Shown: piece after piece, positions 35,501 through 40,526 of the stretch
Layout of the letters: each line of letters opens with the position of its first letter
Numbering within the stretch: position 1 is the first letter of the stretch
From: Bacteriovorax stolpii
GTDB lineage: Bacteria > Bdellovibrionota > UBA1018
Direction of reading: 5' to 3'
DNA length: 40,526 nucleotides
NCBI GenBank assembly: GCA_945860415.1
Contig: CAMAQA010000022.1
Span: forward strand, 1-40,526
Notes under the pieces: generated by a model
Database searches by the model: none
Told to the model about the DNA's origin: nothing
Seen by the model: only the letters and a program-made list of their open reading frames with translations
Program-made: the position numbers and the translations under genes

Positions 35501-38500
35501 GTAATCGTATGAACCACGGCGGGATTCTGGGTGGCGGTCGCCGTGCCGCTGATGACGCCGTTGATGGCATTGAAGCTGAGTCCTGCCGGGAGATTCGGAG
35601 TAATGGAATAGGAGAGGACTGAGCCACCGGAGCTGGACGGCGTGTTGTCGGTGATGCGAATTCCGGTGGTGTAGGTCGGAGCTGCATCGAAGTAAACGAG
35701 GCCAGCCGGGGCGGCATCATTGACGGTCAGGGTAATGGTTGCGCTCGCGGTCTGACCGGTGCTGTTCGTTCCGGTGACGACAAACGGCGTGGCGACCATG
35801 AGCTCGGTCGGCGTGCCCGTGATTTCACCCGTCGAAATGCTGAAGGAGAGTCCGTTGGGCAGGCGTCCGCCGATCGAGAGGCTGGAAATATTCTGTGTCG
35901 TCGCGCTCAGAGTGATCGACTCACCCCTCGTCAGCGTGTAGCTCGAATCGGAGTAGGCCAGCGTCGGTGCCCCGGCGTTCACCGTCAGCGTGACGTTTGC
36001 CGAGGTGGATCCACCGGAGTTCACGGCAGTCACCGTATGAACCACTGCCGGGTTCTGGGTAGCGCTCGCGGTGCCAGAGATCACGCCCGTCGTCGTGTTG
36101 AAGCTGAGGCCTGCTGGCAGGTTCGGGATGATCGAATAGCTCAGGACGAAGCCGCCGCTGATGGTCGGAGTGTTGTCGGCAATCGCAGTGGAGACAGTGT
36201 AGGTCGCACTCGGAGTAGAGTAGCTGAGAGCCGACGGGGCGATATCGTTGACGGTGAGGTTCAGTGTGGTCGAGGCGGTCTGCCCAGTGCTGTTGGTCAC
36301 CGTCACTGAGTACGGCGTGGCGACCAGGAGCTCGGTCGGAGTACCGCTGATGGCTCCAGTGGAAGCATCCAGGCTCAGTCCGTTCGGAAGCGTTCCGCCG
36401 ATAGCGAAGATCGTGCCGTTCGTGCTCGTGGCGCTCAGGGTGTAACCGGTGCCCTTGGTGAGGGTGTACGGGCTTCCCGCGTAGCTGATCGTCGGAGCCG
36501 GTGAGTTGACCGTGAGGGTCATCGTTACGGTAGTGCTGCCGCCGGAGTTCGAACCGGTGATGGTGTGGACCACGGCCGGATTCTGGGTGGTCGTGGCCGT
36601 GCCGCTGATCACACCGGTGGAGGAGTTGAAGAGGAGTCCGGCTGGAAGAGCCGGGTCAATGGTGTAGCTGGTGATCACTCCTCCCGCGTTGCTCGGATTG
36701 TTCGGGGTGATCGAGGATCCGGAGATGTAGGTCGGATCGGGCTGGAAATAGACCAGATTCGTCGGTGCGGCATCATTCACCGCGACGCTGATGGTCGCCG
36801 TTGCGGATTGGCCGGTGCTATTCGATGCGGTCACCTCGAATTCCGTAGCCGTAAAGAGTTCAGACGGAGTTCCCGTGATGGCTCCGGACGCCGTGCTGAA
36901 CGCTAATCCGTTTGGCAGGCGTCCGGTGATGGCAAATGAGGCAGCGTTCGTAGCCGTCGCAGTCACCGACGAAATCAGCACCCCTTTGGTGAAGGTAAAT
37001 GGACTTCCCGTGTAGGAGAGTGTTGGCGCAGGTTGATTGATCTCGATGACGACCGTCGCTGATGTGGATCCTCCAGAATTGGTGGCCACTACCGTATGTG
37101 CCACTGGGGGCTTGCGCGATGATGTCGGAGTTCCGCTGATCACGCCCGTCGTGCTGTCGAAGCTGAGTCCCGAAGGCAACGCTGGAGTGATCGAATAACT
37201 GACGACTGCTCCGCCGCTACTCGTCGGCGTATTGTCGGTGATCGCCGTTGAAACCGTGTAGGTGGCATTGGGTTCGGAGTAGACCAGGTTCGACGGCGCA
37301 ACATCAATCACTCGGAGGTTGATCGTCGTCGAGGCCGACTGGCCGGTGGCATTCGTTACGGTCACCGAGAAAGGCGTTGCGACCAGGAGCTCGGTCGGAG
37401 TTCCGGTGATCTCGCCCGTTGAGGCATCGAAGCTCAGTCCGCCGGGAAGCGTACCGCTGATAGAAAACGCGGAAGCGTTCGATGCGGTCGCGGTGACGTT
37501 GGAGACAGCCGTTCCCTTGGTGAAGGTAAACGGCGTGCCCGAGTAGGAGATCGTCGGGTTCGGTTCATTGACGGTGATCGTGGTCGTGGCGGTGGTCGAG
37601 CCGCCGGTGTTTGATCCGGTAACCGTGTGGACTACCGCCGGGATCTGGATTGCCGCTGGGTTTCCGCTGATGATGCCGGTCGTGGTGTTGAAAAGCAGGC
37701 CGGACGGAAGCGCCGGAGAAATGGAATAGGAGGTGATCACTCCTCCCGAGTTCGAGGGAGAGTTCGGAGCGATGGCCGTGCCTTTGACGTAGGTCGGCTC
37801 CCGCTCTGAATAGACAAGGTCGGTTGGCGCCTGGTCATTGACGATGATCGTGATCGATGCGGTTCCGGATCCTCCCGTATTGCTCGCCGTGATCACGAAC
37901 GCCTGCGTTGCAGAGATCGCCGTCGGTGTTCCAGAAATCTCGCATTGCTGTGTGACGGAGAGCCCCTGCGGTAGCGGATGCGAGCTCGAGCATGAGGTGA
38001 TCGCGCCGCCCGTATTTGTAGGCGTCCAGGACGGCATGCTCGTGCCACGAGTCAGGCTCTGGCTGTCCGGCGAATAGCTGATGACGGGAGGAGCATCGAC
38101 GACTTCCACTTCGAGAAGCGTGGACGACGAGCCCCCGGTATTGGTGGCAGTCACCGTGTAACCGCTCTTGGCACTGAGTGCGGTCGGGGTGCCACTGACC
38201 GAGCACTTGCCGCTGCTCACCGAGACGGAAAGCCCGTCAGGCATCGTGGGCGAAGACGTGCATTCGGTGGCATCGCCACCGGAGTTGAGGCTCTCGACCG
38301 GAGTGACTGCCTGTTGAAGGGTGAAGCGGAGCGATCCCGGCATGAACTGGATCACCGGAGCACGGTCCTTGACCGTCAAGGTGATCGTCGTCGTCGCCGT
38401 GCCCCCGGTGTTGGTGGCCGAGATCGTGTACGACTGTTCGACCGAAAGCGCGGTGGGAGTTCCGGAGATGGAGCAATCCGTCGCCGAAAGGGTAAGCCCC

Positions 38501-40311
38501 GCCGGGAGAGTAGGTGAATCACTGCAGCTCGTGATGGTTCCGCCCGTCGAAATCGGGATCCAGGTGGCGAGCTCTTCGTTGATCGTCAATGAACGGTCTG
38601 GTCCTGGATAACGGATCTGCGGCTCGCGATCGACGACTTCAACCGTGATCGTCGCAGTGGAGCTTCCCACCGAATTCTCTGCGGTCACCGTGTAGGCCGC
38701 GGCGGGTGACGAGAGCTCAATCGGCAGACCGGAGAGGACGCAGCCCGAATTCAGGCTCAGGCTACCTGGGAGCGCCGGGACGACCGCACAGCTCGTGATT
38801 GCTCCGCCCGCATTTTGGGCGCCGACTTCCGTCAGCGATGTGCCGAGCGTCGCCTTGACCTGTGAGGGAGAGTAGCTGATGGACGGAGCGATTTCTGGAA
38901 CGGAAATCTGCACCAGTCTCATGAACGATCCGCCACTGTTGGTGGCAGTGATCGAGTATTCGGCAATCGCACTGGCCTGGGTCGGACTTCCAGTAATCGA
39001 GCAGTTCGTGGCGATCGAGAGGCCAGCCGGAAGCGAAGGTCTTGTGGAGCAGCCGGTAGCAGTGCCTCCATTGTGGACTGCCGAAAAGCCAGCCGTTCCG
39101 CGGTTCTCCACCACAAGGAGCGCGCCCGTGTAGCTGAAGCGTGGTGGGACGTCATTGACGGTGAATTTGAGTGCTGCCGTTCCGGTTCCGGCAGAATTTT
39201 CCGCTGAGATGATGTGCGTTGTTTCGGACTGTACTGCAGTCGGAGTTCCAGAAATCGTGCAGGTACTGGAAAGCGTCAATCCGGCAGGAAGTGCGGGACT
39301 TGCCGTGCAGGAATCGATCGTGCCTGCCGTCACTACTGGAATGGCCGTGGTCATCGAGTTTCCCTTGACCAGGGTGGCCGCGGCATTGGTGATCGTGTAA
39401 TAGAACGAAGGGGTCTGATCAACGATCTGAAGGTTGACTGTCGCGGTGCTCGTTCCTCCGGAGTTGCCTCCTGTGAGCACATAAGTGGTGCTGGAAGCGA
39501 GTGACGAGGGCGATCCGACGAAAGAGCAGTCGGATCGGAGCGAAACGCCTGCCGGCAATGCAGCATTGGCGGAACAGGAGGTGATCCGCCCTCCGGTACT
39601 TGTCGGTGATGCGACATACCCGGCTACGTTGCGTGGAAATGCCACTGCCTCTGAAAAGCCGAACGCGGGAGCACGGTCAATGATGGACAGGGTGAACGTC
39701 GTGCTCATGCTTCGCGCACTGGACGATGCGGTCAGGGTGACCGTGGCGGAGGTGAATACCGCAGACGGCGTGCCCGAGATCGTGCAGGATCCGCCGGCTG
39801 AAGTGACCGAAAGACCGTTCGGCAACGCGGGCGATGTCGTGCACGAGGCGATCGAACCGCCGGAATTCGTCGCCACGAGCGAGGTGATCGCGGATCCGAC
39901 GGTTCCAGTGACGCTCGGCGCGCTCAGGCTCAATACGGGAGCGGGATTTCCCACGCTGAGGCGGAGGCGCAGGTAGGCGCTTCCGTAGGCGTTTGTTGCG
40001 CGGACTTCGTAGTCCCTGGCTGCCGAGAGCGAATTGGGAGTGCCGGAGATCGCGCCTGTCGTGGTGTCGAATGAAAGGCCTGAGGGCAGGGCGGGAGTGA
40101 TGCTGACTCGGTCGGGAGTACCGGTGCTGCTGAGCAGGTTCGGAGCAGCGGCTTCACCAACGACGTAGGCCACTGGATTCAAGCCGTAACGAAGGGCGCC
40201 AGGAGCGGATTTGGACGCAAGGCTGCCCGTCGAGCTGGTCTCCGTTTCCTGGAGACAGCCCGAAAGGGCGAGAGAGGCCATCAATAGCCCGGCAATTCCG
40301 CCTACGCGCAT
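26503..40311 (-). CDS. Giant putative-Ig (He_PIG-like) repeat lipoprotein with C-terminal TolB/WD40-like propeller
   Basis: This is a 4602-codon uninterrupted reading frame. The N terminus MRVGGIAGLLMASLALSGC is a lipoprotein signal with lipobox LSGC, lipidated Cys19 and Leu at +2, which favours export to the outer membrane. From about residue 38 to 4265 I count about 48 tandem domains of about 88 residues. Each has the He_PIG-type core LPxGLSFxxxTGxISGTPT, and all belong to one family. The C-terminal ~337 residues hold about six WD40/TolB-like repeats (N-[IL]-W...SPDxxxIAFASR). No transmembrane anchor other than the lipid, no sortase motif and no RTX region was seen. The product is probably a very long extracellular protein on the cell surface. 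The start lacks a strong SD. The 3' end is 27 bp from comF. Confidence 0.9.
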   Translation of the reverse strand: MRVGGIAGLLMASLALSGCLQETETSSTGSLASKSAPGALRYGLNPVAYVVGEAAAPNLLSSTGTPDRVSITPALPSGLSFDTTTGAISGTPNSLSAARDYEVRATNAYGSAYLRLRLSVGNPAPVLSLSAPSVTGTVGSAITSLVATNSGGSIASCTTSPALPNGLSVTSAGGSCTISGTPSAVFTSATVTLTASSSARSMSTTFTLSIIDRAPAFGFSEAVAFPRNVAGYVASPTSTGGRITSCSANAALPAGVSLRSDCSFVGSPSSLASSTTYVLTGGNSGGTSTATVNLQIVDQTPSFYYTITNAAATLVKGNSMTTAIPVVTAGTIDSCTASPALPAGLTLSSTCTISGTPTAVQSETTHIISAENSAGTGTAALKFTVNDVPPRFSYTGALLVVENRGTAGFSAVHNGGTATGCSTRPSLPAGLSIATNCSITGSPTQASAIAEYSITATNSGGSFMRLVQISVPEIAPSISYSPSQVKATLGTSLTEVGAQNAGGAITSCAVVPALPGSLSLNSGCVLSGLPIELSSPAAAYTVTAENSVGSSTATITVEVVDREPQIRYPGPDRSLTINEELATWIPISTGGTITSCSDSPTLPAGLTLSATDCSISGTPTALSVEQSYTISATNTGGTATTTITLTVKDRAPVIQFMPGSLRFTLQQAVTPVESLNSGGDATECTSSPTMPDGLSVSVSSGKCSVSGTPTALSAKSGYTVTATNTGGSSSTLLEVEVVDAPPVISYSPDSQSLTRGTSMPSWTPTNTGGAITSCSSSHPLPQGLSVTQQCEISGTPTAISATQAFVITASNTGGSGTASITIIVNDQAPTDLVYSEREPTYVKGTAIAPNSPSNSGGVITSYSISPALPSGLLFNTTTGIISGNPAAIQIPAVVHTVTGSNTGGSTTATTTITVNEPNPTISYSGTPFTFTKGTAVSNVTATASNASAFSISGTLPGGLSFDASTGEITGTPTELLVATPFSVTVTNATGQSASTTINLRVIDVAPSNLVYSEPNATYTVSTAITDNTPTSSGGAVVSYSITPALPSGLSFDSTTGVISGTPTSSRKPPVAHTVVATNSGGSTSATVVIEINQPAPTLSYTGSPFTFTKGVLISSVTATATNAASFAITGRLPNGLAFSTASGAITGTPSELFTATEFEVTASNSTGQSATATISVAVNDAAPTNLVYFQPDPTYISGSSITPNNPSNAGGVITSYTIDPALPAGLLFNSSTGVISGTATTTQNPAVVHTITGSNSGGSTTVTMTLTVNSPAPTISYAGSPYTLTKGTGYTLSATSTNGTIFAIGGTLPNGLSLDASTGAISGTPTELLVATPYSVTVTNSTGQTASTTLNLTVNDIAPSALSYSTPSATYTVSTAIADNTPTISGGFVLSYSIIPNLPAGLSFNTTTGVISGTASATQNPAVVHTVTAVNSGGSTSANVTLTVNAGAPTLAYSDSSYTLTRGESITLSATTQNISSLSIGGRLPNGLSFSISTGEITGTPTELMVATPFVVTGTNSTGQTASATITLTVNDAAPAGLVYFDAAPTYTTGIRITDNTPSSSGGSVLSYSITPNLPAGLSFNAINGVISGTATATQNPAVVHTITATNSGGSTTGTINLTVNSPAPTISYSGRPFTLTKGTGYTLSATSTNGSTFAIGGTLPSGLSLDASTGSISGTPTDLLVATPYNVTVTNSTGQTASTTINLTVNDIAPSALSYSAPSATYTVSTAITDNTPTISGGIVLSYSINPSLPAGLNFNSATGVISGTATATQNPAVIHTITASNSGGSTSATVTLTVNAGAPTLSYAGNPFTFTKGTSVSNVTATASNISSFAISGRLPNGLSLSTSTGEITGTPTELMVATPFVVTGTNSTGQSATETLNITVKDTAPSGLTYFESNPTYTTGIRITDNTPSSSGGAVLSYSITPALPAGLSFNTVNGVISGTATATQNPAAVHTISASNSGGSTTGTVTLTVNAPAPTISYAGSPFTLDKGTGYTLSATSTNGSTFAIGGTLPNGLSLDASTGAISGSPTELLVTTPYSVTVTNSTGQTASTTINITVNDIAPSALSYSTPNATYTVSSAITDNSPSISGGTVLSYSINPTLPAGLSFNTTSGVLSGTPTATQNPEVIHTITASNSGGSTSATVTLTVNAGAPTLAYAASNFTLTKSESITLSATTQNVTSLSIAGRLPNGLSFNTSTGAISGTPTELMVATPFIVTGTNSTGQTASATITLTVNDAAPSNLSYFNASPTYITGTAITDNTPSSSGGAVLSYSITPALPAGLTFNTTNGVIAGTATSTQNPAVVHTITAFNSGGSTTATVTLTVNAPAPTIAYSGSPFTLTKGTGYTLSATTTQGTSFDIAGTLPTGLSFNNSTGAITGTPTELLVATPYSVTVTNSTGQTASTTINLTVNDIAPSALSYSAPSATYTVSTAITDNTPTISGGTVLSYSINPALPAGLSFNTTTGVISGTPTATQNPAVIHTIAATNSGGSTSAAVTITVNAGAPTLSYSGNPFTFTKGTSVSNVTATASNISSFAISGRLPNGLSFSTSTGEIAGTPTELMVATPFVVTGTNSTGQTATETLSITVNDGAPSSLTYFEASPTYTTGIRITDNTPSSSGGVVLSYSITPALPAGLSFNTVNGVISGTATTTQNPAAVHTITATNSGGSTTGTVTLTVNSPAPTLSYAGSPYNLTKGTGYTLSASGTNGSSFAIGGTLPNGLSLDASTGAISGTPTELLVATPYSVTVTNSTGQTASTTINLTVNDVAPSALSYSAPSATYTVSTAITDNTPTISGGTVLSYSINPALPAGLSFNNTTGVISGTPSATQNPAVVHTITASNSGGSTSASVTLTVNAGAPTLTYSASSFTLTKSESITLSATSQNVSSLSIAGRLPNGLSFNTSSGAISGAPTELMVATPFVITGTNSTGQTASATISLMVNDGAPSSLSYFESNPTYTTGIRITDNTPSSSGGSVTSYSISPALPAGLSFNTVNGVISGTATATQNPAVVHTITATNTGGSTTGTVTLTVNAPAPTISYAGSPYTLTKGTGYTLSATSSQGASFAIGGTLPNGLSFNISTGAITGTPTELPVATPYSVTVTNSTGQTASTILNLTVNDVAPSALSYSAPSATYTVSTAITDNTPNVSGGTVLSYSINPTLPAGLSFNTTTGVISGTPSATQNPAVIHTITATNSGGSTSAAVTLTVNAGAPTLSYSGNPFTFTKGTAVSNVTASASNISSFAINGRLPNGLSFSTSTGEITGTPTELMVATPFLVTGTNSTGQSAAVTLNITVNDAAPSSLSYFNASPTYTTGIRITDNTPSSAGGAVTSYSITPALPAGLSFNAINGVISGTATATQNPAVVHTITAINSGGSTTGTITLTVNSPAPTISYAGSPYTLTKGTGYTLSATSTNGSSFVIGGTLPNGLSLDASTGAISGTPTELLVSSPYSVTITNSTGQTASNTLNITVNDVTPSALSYSAPSATYTVSTAITDNTPTISGGTVLSYSINPTLPAGLSFNTTTGVISGTPSATQNPAVIHTITASNSGGSTSANVTLTVNAGAPTLAYSVSSITLTKSESVTVSATTQNVSSLSISGRLPNGLSFNTSTGAISGTPTELMVATPFVITGTNSTGQTATVTLNISVNDSAPSTLTYFDSNPTYTTGIRITDNTPTSSGGAVLSYSITPALPAGLSFNTVNGVISGTATATQNPAVVHTITASNSGGSTTGTVTLTVNSPAPTIAYSGSLHTLTKGTGYTLSASSTNGSSFSIGGTLPNGLSLNNSTGAITGTPSELLVATPYSVTVTNSTGQTASTTINLTVNDLAPSSLSYSTANATYTVGSGITNNTPTISGGAVVSYSINPALPAGLSFNTTTGVISGTPTATQNPAITHTITALNSGGSTSATITITVNAGAPTLSYSGNPFAFTKGTAVSSVTATASNISSFAISGRLPNGLSFSTSTGEITGTPTELMVATPFLITGTNSTGQTATVTLNVTVNDAAPSSLVYFNASPTYTAGAAITDNTPSNSGGAVTSYSILPALPAGLTFNTTNGVIAGTPTAPQNPAVIHTITALNSGGSTTATITLTVNSPPPTISYSGSPDSITKNTTVTLTPTTTNAASFSLSGTLPTGLALNTTTGVISGTPTALTVASTSTITAKNSTGQSATATLSVAIVDALPSLTYNGGPFYFIRDEAIATLTPVNSGGTVTSCSSSPALPSGLSLSSTCAITGTPNTLSASASYAIQATNSGGTATVYVSIAVTPGPEEVPNIFLNWISLSALNGSWNGTANSEGRVWKARIDGASRTLHSTLSLGWAAKDLVQAPRLAPNGSYWVAVSTRNLSGNLADADNPCSNIWKVSPDGSQWTALTTNSTAGMDSLDPAISPDSATIAFASRQSLTGGGNASPSFNLWTMTSTGTGDTALDSETVANRDSREPSFSPNGGTIVFASRKKVGNVTSASFNLWKYTLSTSTAANFSSNTSSGNDRRQPRYSNDGATIVYVSIRPLSGGGSSTASYNLWSSTASSLSETAITSTTASGQDVAAPEFSVSDRYIAFQGYRQISGATPSSTNIWVYDTVNATFTPITQDTNSGLDSQLMPGTTW
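26506..27516 (-). other. C-terminal six-repeat TolB/WD40-like beta-propeller domain of the giant protein
   Basis: The last 337 residues contain six repeats of about 53-57 residues. Each opens with a strand such as RVWKARIDG, SNIWKVSPDG or FNLWTMTS and ends with a DxATIAFASRQ-like or YIAFQGYR-like strand. The central four have NLW or NIW and the pattern PxFSxxxxxIxFxS. These are typical of PD40/TolB blades, which often bind ligands or proteins. Only one cysteine (DNPCSNIW) is present. Confidence 0.75.
27517..40200 (-). repeat. Array of about 48 putative-Ig domains
   Basis: Domains average 88 residues (264 bp), counted by eye from their repeated LPxGL...SGTP cores. Domains 1-9 are divergent, 10-16 are transitional, 17-46 are near-identical core modules, 47 is divergent and 48 is again of the N-terminal cysteine type. 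The array occupies most of 12.7 kb. Confidence 0.85.
28034..35970 (-). repeat. Core of the array: nested 4- and 8-domain higher-order repeat
   Basis: Domains 17-46 follow the cycle B-C-D-A. A domains read LSYSxPSATYTVSTAITDN, C domains YFxSxPTYTTGIRITDN and D domains GSPxTLTKGTGYTLSATSTN. B domains alternate between FTFTKGTxVSNVTATASN (B1) and FTLTKSESITLSATTQN (B2). The 4-domain unit is about 1.06 kb. With the B1/B2 alternation the true period is 8 domains, about 2.1 kb. B2 modules start near 35971, 33857, 31742 and 29627. Confidence 0.8.
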
Positions 40312-40379
40312 CCCTATTATTATCGGGTGCTGGCAGGCGAAACGTTAGTGTGTCAGGGCAGACTGAGTCGGCAAAAAAC

Positions 40380-40526
40380 TGTGATTCCAAAGCGATTCTG
40401 TCCCTAGTTAATTCCAAAGCGATTCTGTCCTTGGAGCTTTAAAGCCAAGGTCCTGTTCTGATTGTTTCTTTCCCATCTGACACAGGGGGATCGAGATGAG
40501 CCAACAGGCCGGCAAGGGGGTATTTT
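40380..40526 (+). mobile_element. Right copy of terminal inverted repeat; probable end of the same insertion sequence
   Basis: Exact reverse complement of 2-148. The 20-bp motif copies are at 40384-40403 and 40411-40430, and the hairpin is at 40429-40450. The element edge TGTGATTCC faces the unique DNA, 68 bp upstream of the ATG of the giant lipoprotein gene. It may therefore separate that gene from its native promoter. Confidence 0.7.
40496..40526 (+). CDS. 5' fragment of an ORF in the terminal repeat, probable transposase start (partial)
   Basis: An ATG at 40496 begins MSQQAGKGVF and runs off the right edge, with a purine-rich AGGGGGA just upstream. It is the mirror image of the fragment at 32-1. 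Ten codons are too few to name a family. Confidence 0.35.
   Translation, partial: MSQQAGKGVF

Noticed and set aside
28034..35970. Periodic DNA repeats that could be mistaken for a CRISPR or satellite array
   Set aside because: The repeats are codon-phased, 264-bp units coding for protein domains, without constant short repeats and variable spacers.
28316..36445. Recurring plus-strand ORFs of 60-140 codons opposite the giant lipoprotein gene, several sharing near-identical sequence
   Set aside because: Their similarity follows from the repeats of the sense gene. They have no ribosome binding sites or independent domains.
1..40526. Linear plasmid or phage genome with terminal inverted repeats
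   Set aside because: The window carries housekeeping genes such as murJ, lysC, hldD and resB/ccsA, and no replication, capsid or telomere genes. The terminal repeats contain the start of an ORF and fit an IS end better.

Overview
The window comes from a Gram-negative bacterium with GC-rich coding sequence. Supporting genes are an LPS heptose epimerase (hldD), the lipid II flippase murJ, two lipobox proteins and system II cytochrome c maturation genes (resB/ccsA). A bacterial Rsm22-type methyltransferase, a DUF507 protein and a giant putative-Ig lipoprotein would suit Bdellovibrionota or another former deltaproteobacterial lineage. That placement is an inference and was not tested. No rRNA or tRNA gene and no CRISPR array was seen.

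Both ends carry the same 147-bp sequence in inverted orientation (2-148 and 40380-40526). Each copy holds two 20-bp direct repeats, a small hairpin and the first ten codons of an ORF that runs outward off the contig. The best reading is that the contig stops inside two copies of one multicopy insertion sequence. The left copy abuts a DJ-1/PfpI-like gene that has probably lost its 5' end. The right copy lies about 70 bp upstream of the giant lipoprotein gene.

1-7.5 kb: a PfpI-like gene, a DUF4143-type ATPase behind a 44-bp imperfect palindrome, a RecQ helicase with an alanine/glycine insert built on small DNA hairpins, a dimethylglycine/sarcosine dehydrogenase-like flavoprotein fused to GcvT-type domains, and a Bcp peroxiredoxin. 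7.5-11.4 kb: a leftward rlmL-like/murJ pair split by a complete 991-bp IS1-like element, with terminal inverted repeats and a 9-bp target duplication that contains the rlmL-like stop codon. 11.4-19.3 kb: a small unknown gene with resB and ccsA, convergent hldD, a CheY-like regulator overlapping a degenerate HPt-like gene, an rsm22-like gene, a possible PHA-system protein and a DUF507 gene with a strong terminator. 19.3-26.5 kb: a secreted M4 metalloprotease, a small membrane-anchored unknown, an MltD-like LysM lipoprotein, aspartate kinase, an unknown gene and a ComFC-like gene.

26.5-40.3 kb is one leftward gene of 4602 codons. It encodes a lipoprotein with about 48 tandem putative-Ig (He_PIG-like) domains of about 88 residues, followed by a six-repeat TolB/WD40-like propeller. 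The core array is a nested repeat of 2, 4 and 8 domains, and the domains flanking it carry cysteine pairs that the core lacks. This is the most unusual object in the window. It could be a long surface stalk that presents a propeller tip, but no function can be read directly from the sequence.
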